DNA from: Trypanosoma brucei gambiense DAL972 | Taxonomy: Eukaryota; Euglenozoa; Kinetoplastea; Trypanosomatida; Trypanosomatidae | Direction: 5' to 3' | NCBI RefSeq assembly: GCF_000210295.1 | Contig: NC_026743.1 | Location: 124,001 to 188,000, forward strand | DNA: 64,000 nt | Shown here: positions 19,980 through 30,169 of the stretch, in pieces | Numbering within the stretch: the first letter of the stretch is position 1 | Layout of the letters: each line of letters opens with the position of its first letter | The notes under the pieces: model-generated | Database searches by the model: none | Told to the model about the DNA's origin: nothing | What the model saw: the letters and a program-made list of their open reading frames with translations, nothing else | Made by a program: the position numbers and the translations under genes

Positions 19980-21223
19980 CAGAAGAAACAAACAGATATT
20001 ACAAGCATTCAGTGCGTGCGTATATGCATATACATATATTTACTTGATATTTACTTATTCATATCAATGCTGGTGTGTGTTTATATATATATTTATATAT
20101 ATATTTATATGTTTGTGTGTGTGTGTGTGCATTACTGTCTTTTTGTTTTTGTCTTTCCACAGTCCGCATCTAGAATTACAGACATGCCTGTGCCCACAAG
20201 TGCTATTATTTGCGTCCGCGAAACAAAGGGGAGGGGAACTCTTTTTTTTTTCCCCCCCGCCGTTCGGTGACATTTTCAACGGTAAATTTTCGTGGGAGCG
20301 TATATTTGCGTATTGGTGCACGTGTTTGTTTGTGCAAACAAAATATATTTATTTTTACATATTTCTATTCGCATGTCTGTTTGAGTGAAGGGGTTCTTGG
20401 CTACATTAATTTAACCTTCTGCTATTTATTATTAATTTTATTATTGTAATTTCAATGTTGAACCTGAAACGATAATAAATTAATATGCAGGGGTGGAAGA
20501 CAAAGTAATGGTAAGGAAAAAAAAAACAAAAATGGAGGAAAGACATGAAAGAAGGAAACTCCCGGGAACGGTTATATTAGGGTTTTTTTTTCCAACACAG
20601 CGGAGTGACTCCCTCTTCCTGAATATGTTGCGACTGTTGTAAATAATTTTTTTCTTTCTTTTTTTGTTGTTTTTTCTACTGTTTTGTTACGTGTTTTACC
20701 ACTTCGACTTGTTTTGTGTCTGTTTGTCCACGTTATGTTGAGGTTTTTCCATGCCTCGTCTCCCACATGTTTTGTGCTCTACATCAATCTTTAAAAAAAA
20801 AAAAGAAAGTTTATTTATCTTTGTTCGCCACTATTTGACGGTTGTTGCTTTCTTTTCTTTTCTTTTTTTCTCCCCCTTTCGCGCGCCCTTTTTTCCTCTT
20901 GTGAGCGCATCTTTTGACTCTCTTGCGGGCACACTTGAAGGAATAACTGCATGAAAACGCTGACATTAATGTTAAAATAATTTCAATATTAATGTTGATC
21001 ACAATGTTAACATTGTGGTGTTATTGTCAAGGGTATTTTTGTATCAAATTTCCCATTAGTTTATTGACAATGTCCAGAAATTTCTTTTATTTGTCATTTT
21101 CCCGCTTTCCTTCCTTCCTTCTTTCTTTTCTTTTTTTTTTTTTTACACCCCCTCCCCCTGATGTTTGCTTGTGAGGTTTATCCGTTAGCTGTGCTATAAA
21201 CGATCGGAAGAGGTGGAGGTTAC

Positions 21224-21343
21224 GATTATTGTTATTATTATTATTATTATTGTTATTATTATTATTATTTCCGTCATTATTATTATTATTATTACTGTCA
21301 TTATTATTATTGTTGTTGTCACTGCTGATGTTACTGTTATTGT
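21224..21343. repeat. Imperfect TTA trinucleotide array
   Basis: About 120 bases of TTATTATTATTG-type repeats with interruptions. It yields poly-Leu or poly-Asn open frames on either strand, which are not genes. Confidence 0.85.
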
Positions 21344-21586
21344 TTTTTTTTTTGGTTCTTGATGCAACCGCGGACACTCCTCTGCAGTTGTTTGCCAAAA
21401 AAAAAAAACAGCAACAACGAAGAAAAGCATTCTGAAATCCAACTCAATTTTGCTTACACCGTGTTTCCTCTTCCTTTCTTAAAAAAATATTTTGAGGTGT
21501 TTCGGTGTTTGTGCATCGTATCATTAAAAGGAAAACAACCATATTTCTAAGATAAGGAGAAAAACATTAATTTAGTGTATTTAGTT

Positions 21587-21622
21587 TACTTTCCCATTAT
21601 CTTTATTACATTTTGCTTTTAG
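21587..21622 (+). promoter_or_regulatory. Predicted spliced-leader acceptor for the R-SNARE gene
   Basis: A pyrimidine tract ends in TTTTGCTTTTAG with AG at 21621-21622. The leader to the ATG at 21731 is 108 nt and has no ATG. It contains a second strong C/T tract immediately before the ATG. Confidence 0.7.
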
Positions 21623-21730
21623 GCGGGGGTGGGAAAAGAAATTGTGCAGTCCGTTTCTTTCTTTTTCTGTTTACCATTCAGTTTAATATATATATATATA
21701 TATTTTTTTTTTCCCCTCCCCTCCCCCATC

Positions 21731-22450
21731 ATGCAGGGAGGAACAAAAATATATGGCGGGGTCGTGGTCCGACTGACGGATCGGTTACTGCTCTGTAAAG
21801 CTCCGGGTTTTACCACCAGCGATTTTTCCATTCCGGAACTCATGTGGGCGGAACTTGTCAGTAAATGTGACGCACCTAATATGCGTACTAGTTCTACTAT
21901 GATGGCTAATAATGCCACTTCTAGTGGTTCCGCAGCTCCACAACTTTCTTACCATATTTGTACTGATAATGAACTTGCCTTCGCTATTTTATCAGATATG
22001 GGGCTTACACGCCATAAGGCCCATGCCACATTGGATGAAGCATCCAAAACATTTCGGAAGATGTTCGTTGAGAGCGTGGCGTCGTTTACTCCCAAAGCAG
22101 TGGAGGTGTTTGTAAAACCCTACCGTGATTTACTGCTCCGCTCCAGTGATGGGGGTTCATCAGATGATAAGGTAAATAAAGTTAAAAAAGCTGTGGATGA
22201 GGTTAAGGAAATTGCTCTCGATAATGTAGAACGTGTCATGCAACGTGGACAACGGATTGATGATATTGTTCGCTCTACAGAGGATTTGCAGCTTCAGGCG
22301 CAAGGTTTCCAGCGAAGTAGTCGTGATCTCCGCCAACAAATGTGGTGGAGTTCAGTCAAGGGGAAGTTATTGATTGCAGGTGTGGCTCTTTTTTTTATTT
22401 TAATTGTGGTATTCGTTTTTGTAGGTGGAAAAAAAGAGGAAAAGAAGTAA
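21731..22450 (+). CDS. Longin-type R-SNARE (VAMP7-like)
   Basis: 239 aa. Residues ~5-130 form a longin-like N-terminal domain. Residues ~148-207 are an R-SNARE motif with heptad hydrophobics and the zero-layer arginine at Arg172 (context ERVMQRGQRIDDIV), ending in the typical LRQQMWW. A single C-terminal membrane span follows (LLIAGVALFFILIVVFVFVG, 213-232) with a short Lys/Glu lumenal tail. This is the layout of VAMP7/Ykt6-class SNAREs. A membrane anchor rather than a prenylation CAAX box favours VAMP7-type, acting in fusion with late endosome, lysosome or flagellar-pocket membranes. The open frame extends upstream to a GTG at 21629, but that stretch is UTR with a TA repeat, so I use the ATG at 21731. 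Confidence 0.88.
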   Translation: MQGGTKIYGGVVVRLTDRLLLCKAPGFTTSDFSIPELMWAELVSKCDAPNMRTSSTMMANNATSSGSAAPQLSYHICTDNELAFAILSDMGLTRHKAHATLDEASKTFRKMFVESVASFTPKAVEVFVKPYRDLLLRSSDGGSSDDKVNKVKKAVDEVKEIALDNVERVMQRGQRIDDIVRSTEDLQLQAQGFQRSSRDLRQQMWWSSVKGKLLIAGVALFFILIVVFVFVGGKKEEKK

Positions 22451-22819
22451 TTTTCTTTTTGTTTACCCCTCCTCTTTTTTTTTTAATTTTTAAACCTTCA
22501 TTCCCACAAGTACACCAGCATACACCCCAACGGGAATGTGCGGTTCATACAAACATGAAAAAAAAAGGAGAACAAACAAACAAACAAACAAAAGAGATAT
22601 TTGCTCTACTGAAAAGCAAAAAAAAAAGAAAGAAGAAATAAGAAGTGATGATAGCGGCTGTGGAAGGTTGGTAAAAATGAACTGCAGGTGGTTTGGCCTT
22701 CTTTTTTTTCTCCTCCTTTTGGTGTTGTTGTTGTTGTTTTTTTTTCTTTCTTTGATTATTTGCTTGAAATAATATTGTGAATATGTGCCTACGAAGCACT
22801 GAGGGTGGGGAGCAAAAAA

Positions 22820-22850
<31 letters not shown>

Positions 22851-23734
22851 AAGGCGGGAAGAGAAGAAAGTGACAGTAAAGGATGAGGAAACAAAAAAAA
22901 ACAATGAGGTTAAAAAGAAAAAGGAAAATAAAATAAAATAATAACATGGTGGATGGGTTTTAGAACCAATTGGAAAGGGTTTTATACAAAAATGAAAAAA
23001 AAAGGAGGTAGAAAAAGAAGAAGAAAGAGGAGGAGGAGGAGAAGGGAAAAACAAAACAAAGAAAAAGTGTTGAAGTAGTGGTATATAAACTGCTGTGGAA
23101 TTATACCCGTATGTGACAAAAACTGTTTATGCTTTCCCTTCATTTTCCCTCAGTTTTCTGTTTGTTTGTTTGTTTTTGTTATTCACTGCGGCCGTTTAGT
23201 TATGTCTGGGAGTTTCCATGCTTAGGTTTGCATCAACGTATGACTAAAAGAAAGAAAAAAAAGAAAATGAGTTGCAGAGGGAGAGAGAAAGAGAGAGAGA
23301 GGAAAAAAAAAAAAAGAAGGACTTCACGTGCACACACACACACACAAAAAAAAAAAAAGAATTGAAAAATTATTCACCGAGGCACTTTATTTATTATCTC
23401 AGATCTCGACTGTCGTTCGGTCGTTGGACATTTCCTTTTCCCTCTCAATTTTTATTACGTTACTAAATTAATTTTTTTTTCCCCCCATCCCCTCCCCTCT
23501 TTTTCGTTGAACGATGTTGTTAGTGCTCTTTTGTCGTCGTTGTTGCTAATCTTCCTTCCGCAACCCGAATACCTCCCGTGTGCCTCAGACATTTGCTTTT
23601 GTCTGCCACATATCTTTTTTCCCAGAGGGGGAAAGAGGGGGGAAAAAAAAAGAAAAAAAAGATGGGCTGCTTCTGAACCTGCGTGAAATGTTCTGATTGT
23701 CTCCACCTAAGTGATCGCTGCGAGTCTTTCTTTA

Positions 23735-23769
23735 TTTATGGTCTTCCTCACTCTCCCGCGCTTGTTTAG
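23735..23769 (+). promoter_or_regulatory. Predicted spliced-leader acceptor for the MsrB-like gene
   Basis: CTTCCTCACTCTCCCGCG is followed by CTTGTTTAG with AG at 23768-23769. A second candidate after a further pyrimidine tract has AG at 23943-23944 (ACCATTAG). Neither leader contains an ATG before 23985. Confidence 0.55.
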
Positions 23770-23865
23770 GTATCTGCTTGACCTATTACTGTCTTGACTC
23801 TCACCTCATCTTCTCCTTCTTTACTTATATTTTTTTTGTTTCGTTTTGCTCCGTTAACATTTACT

Positions 23866-23917
23866 GTTATTATTATTATTATTATTGTCATCATCATCAT
23901 CATCATCATCATCATCA
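23866..23917. repeat. TTA/TCA trinucleotide microsatellite
   Basis: Consecutive (TTA)n and (TCA)n runs lie in the 5' leader region of the next gene. They read as poly-Tyr/His in one frame, which is a spurious N-terminal extension. Confidence 0.85.
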
Positions 23918-23984
23918 ATCTTGTTTTATCTTTTACACCATTAGAAGGAAACCGTGTACCCTCCGTTGCAACCGCCAGTATTTA

Positions 23985-25208
23985 ATGCATCCGGAAATTG
24001 AAGCACTCAAGCGACGTAATCGCGCCGCGGGAAAACGGCTGGTGCCTATTGAACCTGATCATACCAACAGGCAATCGCGTTCCACCTCCTGCAGTGTGAG
24101 GCGTAATGGTTCCATTTCTTCACTTACCGCTCGAACCCCTCAAAGTCTCGAACAATCTGCTGAGCGAGTTCATGAGGAACGCAGACAAGTTAGCAGTTTA
24201 ACATCGCGGTTTACAGCAACAGCACCCATTTCCGTCAACAAATCGTATAACAATAGGAATGATGGAATGTACACGGTGGCTAATGGCCGTATGGGGCAGA
24301 AACCTCAGCTATCCATTCCAAGAGTACCAGCAAGGCCACCTGTGGGTGTTCGTGGTAAAACTCGCAATAATTTAGGAAGTTTTGTTAGAACCCCGACCAA
24401 TGGAGAAGATCCCGTTGCGTGTGTGAGTGGCCCCGCTGTGGCAAATGTGTCGAAGGTTGGAAATAAAATATCTCCGGAAATGTGTCACATGCCATCTAGT
24501 GGGGGGGGCCTCTCCAGTACTTCTGTGCACCCAGCGGAAAAAGACGTAATTGAAGAAGAGTACCGACAACACATGGAAGAAAGCTTAAATGACGGAGATG
24601 AGGTATCTTCTCTTGGGGGCCATCTTGCCAAGCATGAGTTTAAGTCTGTACCAGATCATATTCGTAGGATGCTGGAAGGAGATAGAATAGAAGAACCGTA
24701 TACAACAAAGCTTTGGGAACAGATAAATACGGACGAGGGGCGACGAACTAATGGCTATTACGAATGCATCCGCTGTGGTATGCCTTTGGTGTCACCTAAG
24801 CACCAAATACGTTTTTTCACGCGCGGTATTGCAGCGTTTTCGCTTATGCATTGGGACGGCGTGGAGGTGCGTGTTGGAGGCGTCGCTTCTTCAAACAACA
24901 AATCGAAGAGTTGCGGCACCTCAGAGGCACTTCAGTTGCAGGTGCGTTGTAAATGTTGCTCAGGTTTTGTTGGCATTCTTGTGCCCGATCCAGAAGGGGA
25001 ACCCCGCAATATATTTGTTGTGAACAGTTGCTGTTTGAGTTACGTGAAGGATAAAAGAACACGGTGTAAACTCAGTAAACCGTGTGGTGCTCACGGAGAT
25101 GACGGTGATGGAAGCGGAATGAAGCGATTAAATAGCCGAAACAGCAGGGCCTCTGAAGGTGACGTAGAGATAGATTTCAATGACCCAGATATATTCGAGA
25201 TTGATTAA
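23985..25208 (+). CDS. Zinc-binding protein with degenerate MsrB-like domain
   Basis: 407 aa from the ATG at 23985; the frame runs upstream to a TTG, but that part is microsatellite UTR. Residues 1-~240 are Ser/Arg/Pro-rich and probably disordered. Residues ~258-360 look like an MsrB/beta-tent zinc domain: Cys261-x-x-Cys264 in YYECIRCGMPLVS, a strand region, Cys322-x-x-Cys325, then GILVPDPEGEPRN and IFVVNSCCLSY. In methionine-R-sulfoxide reductases the last motif is R-Y/F-C-V/I-N-S, with the Cys catalytic. Here that position is Val345, although Cys349 and Cys350 lie just after. It may therefore be a non-catalytic zinc scaffold, or a different beta-tent family such as Yippee or cereblon-type. 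A zinc fold is likely; the exact family is my inference. Confidence 0.8.
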   Translation: MHPEIEALKRRNRAAGKRLVPIEPDHTNRQSRSTSCSVRRNGSISSLTARTPQSLEQSAERVHEERRQVSSLTSRFTATAPISVNKSYNNRNDGMYTVANGRMGQKPQLSIPRVPARPPVGVRGKTRNNLGSFVRTPTNGEDPVACVSGPAVANVSKVGNKISPEMCHMPSSGGGLSSTSVHPAEKDVIEEEYRQHMEESLNDGDEVSSLGGHLAKHEFKSVPDHIRRMLEGDRIEEPYTTKLWEQINTDEGRRTNGYYECIRCGMPLVSPKHQIRFFTRGIAAFSLMHWDGVEVRVGGVASSNNKSKSCGTSEALQLQVRCKCCSGFVGILVPDPEGEPRNIFVVNSCCLSYVKDKRTRCKLSKPCGAHGDDGDGSGMKRLNSRNSRASEGDVEIDFNDPDIFEID

Positions 25209-26570
25209 TTGTGAAAGAATGAAGGCGCGAGCGTCCAACTGTTTGATGCGCGTGTTCACTATGGTAGCGAACGGTACAGATTAAAAATGAGCAGGAAAGA
25301 GGAGGGAGGGGAGGAAAAAAAAAAACAAAAAGGAACGTGAGGAACCGGGGGGGAGGGCAGAAGGCGAAGGTTGTGGCACTTCACTCCCGTTCCATTTCCT
25401 TCTCTACGGGCGCGTTATTTTAAATGTCTCTTCCCATCGCTTCTTTTCCCTTCCTTCATTTTTCCTTTTAAGGATTTCTCTCAGCTATGACCTTCATTGG
25501 ACAGAGGAGGGAAAGAAAATAAAGAAAATGGAGTGGCAAGTATTATGCTGCGCTTTCTCTCACTATTATCACTGCCCTTTTATTTATATATTTTATTTAT
25601 ATAAATACTTTTACGAGTTTTTACTTCATAGATGAAAATGCACCTCACCCGTTAACACGTAAAAACCAAGTATTGGAGGAATAGAAGGAAGAAATGAAGT
25701 TACTTCCGTATGAGTTTGTTAGGTTTACTCTGTTACTTGGCGTCCTCTTGTTTTTCTCCCCTATCTTTTGCATTTGCAGGAGAGAGAAAGAGAAATAAAA
25801 GGCAGGAAACCAATGAAGGAGAAAAACAAGGGCATGCATACCTCGGTTGTTGTTGTTGTTGTTGTTGTGTGTGTGTGTGTCTTCCGTATTTTCATTATTA
25901 TTGCTTCATGCCTTTTCTTTTTTTGTTTGCTTTTTCCCCTACCGGAAAAACGCGGATACGATGACGTTGCGAAATGATCGCCGAAAGGGAGTAAATGGAA
26001 GGGAACGTAATGAGGAGAATGAGGGCCCGAAGAGAAAAAATGAAAGGAAAAGAAAAAAACGTGAGGTTAAGCCCTCAGTGAGGTGATTTGTTTAAGGAGA
26101 GGAAAGGTCTGTCATGCTGTTTTTCTCTCTTTTTTTTTTCTCCTGCCTCCTTTCAGTTTTTTGCTTTCTTTTTTTCTTTTTCATTGTCCGTGTACGGTAA
26201 GCGGCAGGGAACACAACTCATCTGCGTTTGCTCGTTTCGTTGCGAGGCATGCGGTCACTCACTCCTCTTTTCTTTCGTTATGTGTATCTCTCCTCTCTCG
26301 GGGTGGGTGCACACCCTCTCACTTTGTCTTCTCTTTTACTACAGAAATTACACCCTTCCGCCATTCAGTTATTTTATCTGATATGTTCTTTCATATTACA
26401 GTGCAATTGAGTTTTATAAGTTTACCTCAGGGGGGATCGTTGGAAGGACCTCCCCCTTCTTTTTTTAAAAATTCTTTTTGCCTGTCTTAACTCTCCTGTC
26501 GAAAATACTTTATATACTTGTGTCTGCACCAGTTGTGTCAGTGTTCTGTTCTTTAGTCTGAAGGTCATGA
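25209..26570. other. Intergenic region, 1.36 kb
   Basis: Purine-rich and T-rich blocks, with a GTT/GT repeat at 25846-25880. Open stretches (for example 26083-26490) encode Phe/Ser/Leu-rich low-complexity peptides and are not supported. Confidence 0.6.
26540..26556 (+). promoter_or_regulatory. Predicted spliced-leader acceptor for the PPR-like gene
   Basis: GTGTTCTGTTCTTTAG ends in AG at 26555-26556. It would leave a leader of only 14 nt before the ATG at 26571, and it places another, out-of-frame ATG at 26567 first. Confidence 0.65.
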
Positions 26571-28382
26571 ATGGGGGCGGAAAAAAAAATAAATCGTCCC
26601 ACCAACTCTGGTGAGGTTGCAGAGAATGTTGGCGCATTTACAGAGGTGATGGTACCGATATGGAGTCAACTTTGTGACAAAGTTATCGCAGCCTACAAGG
26701 CAGGTGAAGATATTGTAGTATTACAGCATTTTGAGGAACTGCGGGCAACACCCGAGCTTGATGTTATTGCGCATGATTCGCTCATATCTGCTGCTCCCGA
26801 CCTCACAGTTGGGGCGGTTGAGAAGAAAGAAGATGATAGAGCTGCTAAGAAAGAAAGGTTGGAATATTGTTGGGGGCGCGCACTTCTCTCTGCTAGGCAC
26901 TTGGCAGGAGACGATGATGAACACATTAACAGCATCGTGGAAAGTTTTGAGCAACAGTTTGGATGCGTCTCCGGGTACCTTCGCGCTCTAGCTATAAACG
27001 CTGAGAGCGCACTGGAGGTGCTTCAGTTATACCAAATGATGGAGGGTCCGGTAACCACGAGGGTTGCCACTGCTGCTCTGCACCGGTTTTTAACAAATGA
27101 CGCCAGTGAAGTTTCTGGACTGTTGCAGTTCCTGAAGTTGAATAATGTTCCACTGACACGTGAGTTTCATGATCAACTGGAAAAAAATTTTGTCATGCGT
27201 ATGAAAACGGAGGATGCTGAGGAAGTCTTTAAGGACATGCGTAACGCTGGCGTGGAGCCAGTTAGTACACATCCGTATAACTTTATTTTCATGAAAACAC
27301 CCCCGTTTAAGTACATGGATCTTCTTGATTACTACGAGGACATGCTGGATCGCGGTATCGTGCCTATGAACTCCACCTTCCGCATTCTCAGCAGACAGAC
27401 ACAAAACGGGGGTTTGGTGAACCAACATTTTAGTGCTCTTGCGAGGGGGACGACTACGGGATCCGATCGTCGGCATGAAACTGAAGGGCACGGCGGGACG
27501 CAGGCTTTTTTTGCCACACGCCTTGAGGAACTCGCTCGTTTGAAATCCAGTACAACTTTAGATGATGCTCTGCGCGTGCTCCGGCGTATGGACGTTGAGG
27601 GTACGCCATTAATTAGTGGCTCCGTTGTACTCAACGTCTTATTGTCCGTATTCTGCCGTGCAGGGCACATCGAAGACACGGAGCGTGTGCTTCAATTAGC
27701 AAAGGAGCGCGGATGTACTCCCAATGGTGCAACGTTGTCTAGGGTGTTAAAGAAGAGTAATGCAGACCGCTTTCTTCAAGCTGAGCTTATCCTACCAGAC
27801 GCACTAGAAGCAGGTGACGTACGGTTAAGCGACATCACTGATGTTATGTGTCACTTCTTCAACAATGGCATGCGTAGTCAAGTAGTGCGTATACTCCGTG
27901 CATATGTTGTCCGTTGTTATCGCAACCCCACCGAGTCGATTCCCCACACCGTTGCCTCATGGGCGTTGCGACTGGGTCCGTTTGATTGGGCACTGGGTTT
28001 TTTAGCAATATTGCTTGCATCCAATGATGAGCCACTTAGCGATCGAATTCAACGGCGCATGCACGAAGTTGTGAAGGAGAATCGAAGTCGTGAGATTCTT
28101 AAGGTTCTAGAGGGACACAAATGGGACCGCCGCAGTATTTTGCTCGCACCGCAGCTTCAAGAGCCAACAAACAGCAGCGATGGCGCTGGTGAAGTTAATG
28201 GGCGCAGCAGTGAAGGAGGTAACAGCGGGGGTGGACATCATCGTCGCGACATGGGCCCGTCATGGATGAGTGCCATGCATTTGGTTCTAAAGGAAATGGA
28301 TGTGGAGAAGGAAGTACTGATGGGATATAAGGCGAAACTTTCGGCTCTCATTAATGATGCGAAAAAGAAGCGTGATAATTAA
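26571..28382 (+). CDS. PPR/TPR-like helical-repeat protein
   Basis: 603 aa, almost entirely helical. Degenerate pentatricopeptide-type repeats are visible at ~200-235 (DAEEVFKDMRNAGVEPVSTH), ~240-275 (DLLDYYEDMLDRGIVPMNST) and ~352-395 (LLSVFCRAGHIEDTERVLQL followed by A-K-E-R-G-C-T-P-N). The spacing of A-x-x-V-F/L-x-x-M-x-x-x-G-x-x-P-x-x-x-T is the PPR signature. PPR proteins bind RNA, and in kinetoplastids nearly all act in mitochondrial RNA processing or mitoribosomes. However, the N-terminus from this ATG (MGAEKKINRPTNSGE) is not an obvious mitochondrial presequence. The start is uncertain because an out-of-frame ATG lies 4 bases upstream. The next in-frame ATG is 26649. A Gly/Ser-rich linker (~525-560) precedes the final helix. 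Confidence 0.82.
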   Translation: MGAEKKINRPTNSGEVAENVGAFTEVMVPIWSQLCDKVIAAYKAGEDIVVLQHFEELRATPELDVIAHDSLISAAPDLTVGAVEKKEDDRAAKKERLEYCWGRALLSARHLAGDDDEHINSIVESFEQQFGCVSGYLRALAINAESALEVLQLYQMMEGPVTTRVATAALHRFLTNDASEVSGLLQFLKLNNVPLTREFHDQLEKNFVMRMKTEDAEEVFKDMRNAGVEPVSTHPYNFIFMKTPPFKYMDLLDYYEDMLDRGIVPMNSTFRILSRQTQNGGLVNQHFSALARGTTTGSDRRHETEGHGGTQAFFATRLEELARLKSSTTLDDALRVLRRMDVEGTPLISGSVVLNVLLSVFCRAGHIEDTERVLQLAKERGCTPNGATLSRVLKKSNADRFLQAELILPDALEAGDVRLSDITDVMCHFFNNGMRSQVVRILRAYVVRCYRNPTESIPHTVASWALRLGPFDWALGFLAILLASNDEPLSDRIQRRMHEVVKENRSREILKVLEGHKWDRRSILLAPQLQEPTNSSDGAGEVNGRSSEGGNSGGGHHRRDMGPSWMSAMHLVLKEMDVEKEVLMGYKAKLSALINDAKKKRDN

Positions 28383-28493
28383 ACTGTGTAAAAATGTCCC
28401 CAGAGGGAATAAAGTGAAGGTGGAAGTGTGAAGGGAAGGGAAGGGGAGGGAATGGGGCCGTGGACATAGGAAAAGTATAAACAAATTGGAGAA

Positions 28494-28498
<5 letters not shown>

Positions 28499-28526
<28 letters not shown>
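28499..28526. repeat. (GA)n microsatellite
   Basis: Perfect GA dinucleotide run in the 3' UTR/intergenic region; a shorter one lies at 28897-28914. Confidence 0.9.
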
Positions 28527-28529
<3 letters not shown>

Positions 28530-29860
28530 CATCAGAACAACGAAGTTGTTATGTCGGAGGCGAAATTGACGGCAGAATTGCTCGAGTTTTTTTTTTTTTG
28601 TATGGATTGAGCAAAGAAAAGGGGGACCATGAGGGAAAGGGTGTGTGTGGGGCAAGGGTTCCTGTATTTGCGTATGTGCGACTGAACTGCGAGCCGAGAC
28701 ACCCGGTAGTGAATTACATTTGGTATTTTTTACATTATTATTATTATTATTGTTTTTTTAATAGTCTCGTTTCCTTTTCCCCGTGCCTCCTCACCCTCTC
28801 CTTTGATCTCTATGTTGTAGTGTCTTTCATGCGCTTTAACTTCACTTCTCCAGGACTTTATTAACGTACTTAATATGTGCAGTAAGAAATATTGAAAGAG
28901 AGAGAGAGAGAGAGATGTGCTTGAAAACCCGTACTTACATGTAGAACGCAAAAACCTCTGCACCGAATAATTGTTTCTAAAAGAAAGAAGGAAAAACAGA
29001 GCAAATTGTGGACGGTACCGGTGTGGTTTTAATATCATGCCAAACTGTCACCTTCGCAAGCCGTTGTGTTGTGCGGAATCATCATTTGTAAAGCCGTTGG
29101 ATGGGTGAGCCAAAAAAAAAAAAAGGAAAATGATAACAGAAGTAAAGGGGACGGAAACTGGGAGGGGTGAAGCGAGAAAAGAGAAGACAACTTTGAAGGA
29201 ATTGGAATGATTTTCGAAGGAAAAAGACGAGGGGGTGCGTGAGTAAACGCTTTTTTTTTGTTTACACCCCTTGACACTTTTGTTTCGCCCCGCCTTGTTT
29301 CGTTGTCCCCCTTTCAAGTTTTTTCATTGTTATTATTATCATCATCATCACTATAATTACTCTCCTTTTTTTTAAAAAAAAGAAATGGATTGTCACTTTG
29401 TTCGTCCTTTTTTACCTATTCCTAAATTCCCCATCATCCATTTTCCTCGAGTCACACACCTCGGGTACTACTTAAATATATTCGATGTTATTGTTTTTTT
29501 TTGTTTCTGTGTCCCGCGGAAATAGAGTTTATTATTCTAAACAGGAGAAGAACCAACGGAGAATACAAATCAAGAAGGTGAAAAAGAAAGGATCTGGGTG
29601 GAAAGTTGGGCTGTCATGTGACAGCAAGTGTCAGCCACCACCTTTCCATTAAACCTCGTTGTTTCTGTTTCCCTTGTTTAATTCCACACCTCTGTTTGGT
29701 TTCTGTGTCTTCACCTCTTTTCACATTGATTGCACCCCTTACTTTTAGTTTTAGGTTATGTGTTTGGGCCCATTGTGAGCGAACCACCGACTATTTTATC
29801 AGGCTTTGTACATACGCAAACACAGCTACTTTATCTACTTATACGCGCCACATAATTAAA

Positions 29861-29863
<3 letters not shown>

Positions 29864-29892
<29 letters not shown>
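29864..29892. repeat. (TA)n microsatellite
   Basis: Perfect TA run. Similar tracts occur in spacers at 13267-13292, 16320-16342, 34085-34109, 34656-34682 and 41813-41829. Confidence 0.9.
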
Positions 29893-29895
<3 letters not shown>

Positions 29896-30043
29896 GTATT
29901 CGCACGAGCACTTGTTATTGACGCGATATCGGTGAGTTACCGACCGACGGACAGCAGTAGTGGTAACATAAGCAAATTAAAGATAGAAAGTAGCGTAGAG
30001 CAGACCAGTGTGGTAGCGTGCGGCTTTCACCATCTCGGTTGAA

Positions 30044-30061
30044 AAATTTTTTCGCCGTCAG
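30044..30061 (+). promoter_or_regulatory. Possible spliced-leader acceptor for the LRR gene
   Basis: A short tract, TTTTTTCGCCGTCAG, has AG at 30060-30061. It is weaker than other acceptors in the window. The leader to 30170 has no ATG. Confidence 0.45.
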
Positions 30062-30169
30062 TTAAGGAGGAAGGGGAGAGTGCGAGACATCGGAATCTTT
30101 GGGGTGTGTTTTCGGACACAATAGAAAATCAGCAAATAAATCACGAGTAGGTAATAGTCAACAAAAAAA

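Larger units (their letters stand above)
19980..21730. other. Intergenic region, 1.75 kb, microsatellite-rich
   Basis: Contains TA/TTTA tracts (20083-20110), a GT tract (20112-20130), T runs (20242-20252 and 21131-21144), an imperfect TTA array (21224-21343) and a (TA)n tract near 21687-21701. No supported gene. The last 108 bases are the leader of the R-SNARE gene. Confidence 0.6.
22451..23984. other. Intergenic region, 1.5 kb, polypurine/polypyrimidine
   Basis: A strongly purine-rich + strand (22550-23060, many A runs and a GA repeat at 22829-22850) is followed by a second purine block (23245-23360) and then pyrimidine tracts. Reverse-strand open stretches here encode Phe/Leu/Ser-only peptides and are not genes. 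The region ends in a TTA/TCA repeat before the next ATG. Confidence 0.6.
28383..30169. other. Intergenic region, 1.8 kb
   Basis: Contains GA repeats (28499-28526 and 28897-28914), a TTA run (28736-28751), a T/A homopolymer junction at 29367-29382 and a (TA)n tract at 29864-29892. No supported gene. Confidence 0.6.

Noticed and set aside
21629..21730. GTG-initiated N-terminal extension of the R-SNARE
   Set aside because: It encodes Phe/Tyr/Ile repeats from a T run and TA microsatellite. The ATG at 21731 begins the conserved protein.
22545..23054. 169-codon reverse-strand frame
   Set aside because: Almost only Phe, Ser, Leu and Lys from a polypurine tract. Chance open frame.
23778..23984. TTG-initiated extension of the MsrB-like protein with poly-Tyr and poly-His
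   Set aside because: Product of TTA/TCA microsatellites in the leader; the ATG at 23985 is the first in frame.
25846..25880. Possible functional GTT/GT element
   Set aside because: Simple microsatellite in a spacer with no associated feature.
26083..26490. 135-codon forward frame before the PPR-like gene
   Set aside because: Low-complexity Phe/Ser/Leu sequence from the T-rich spacer.
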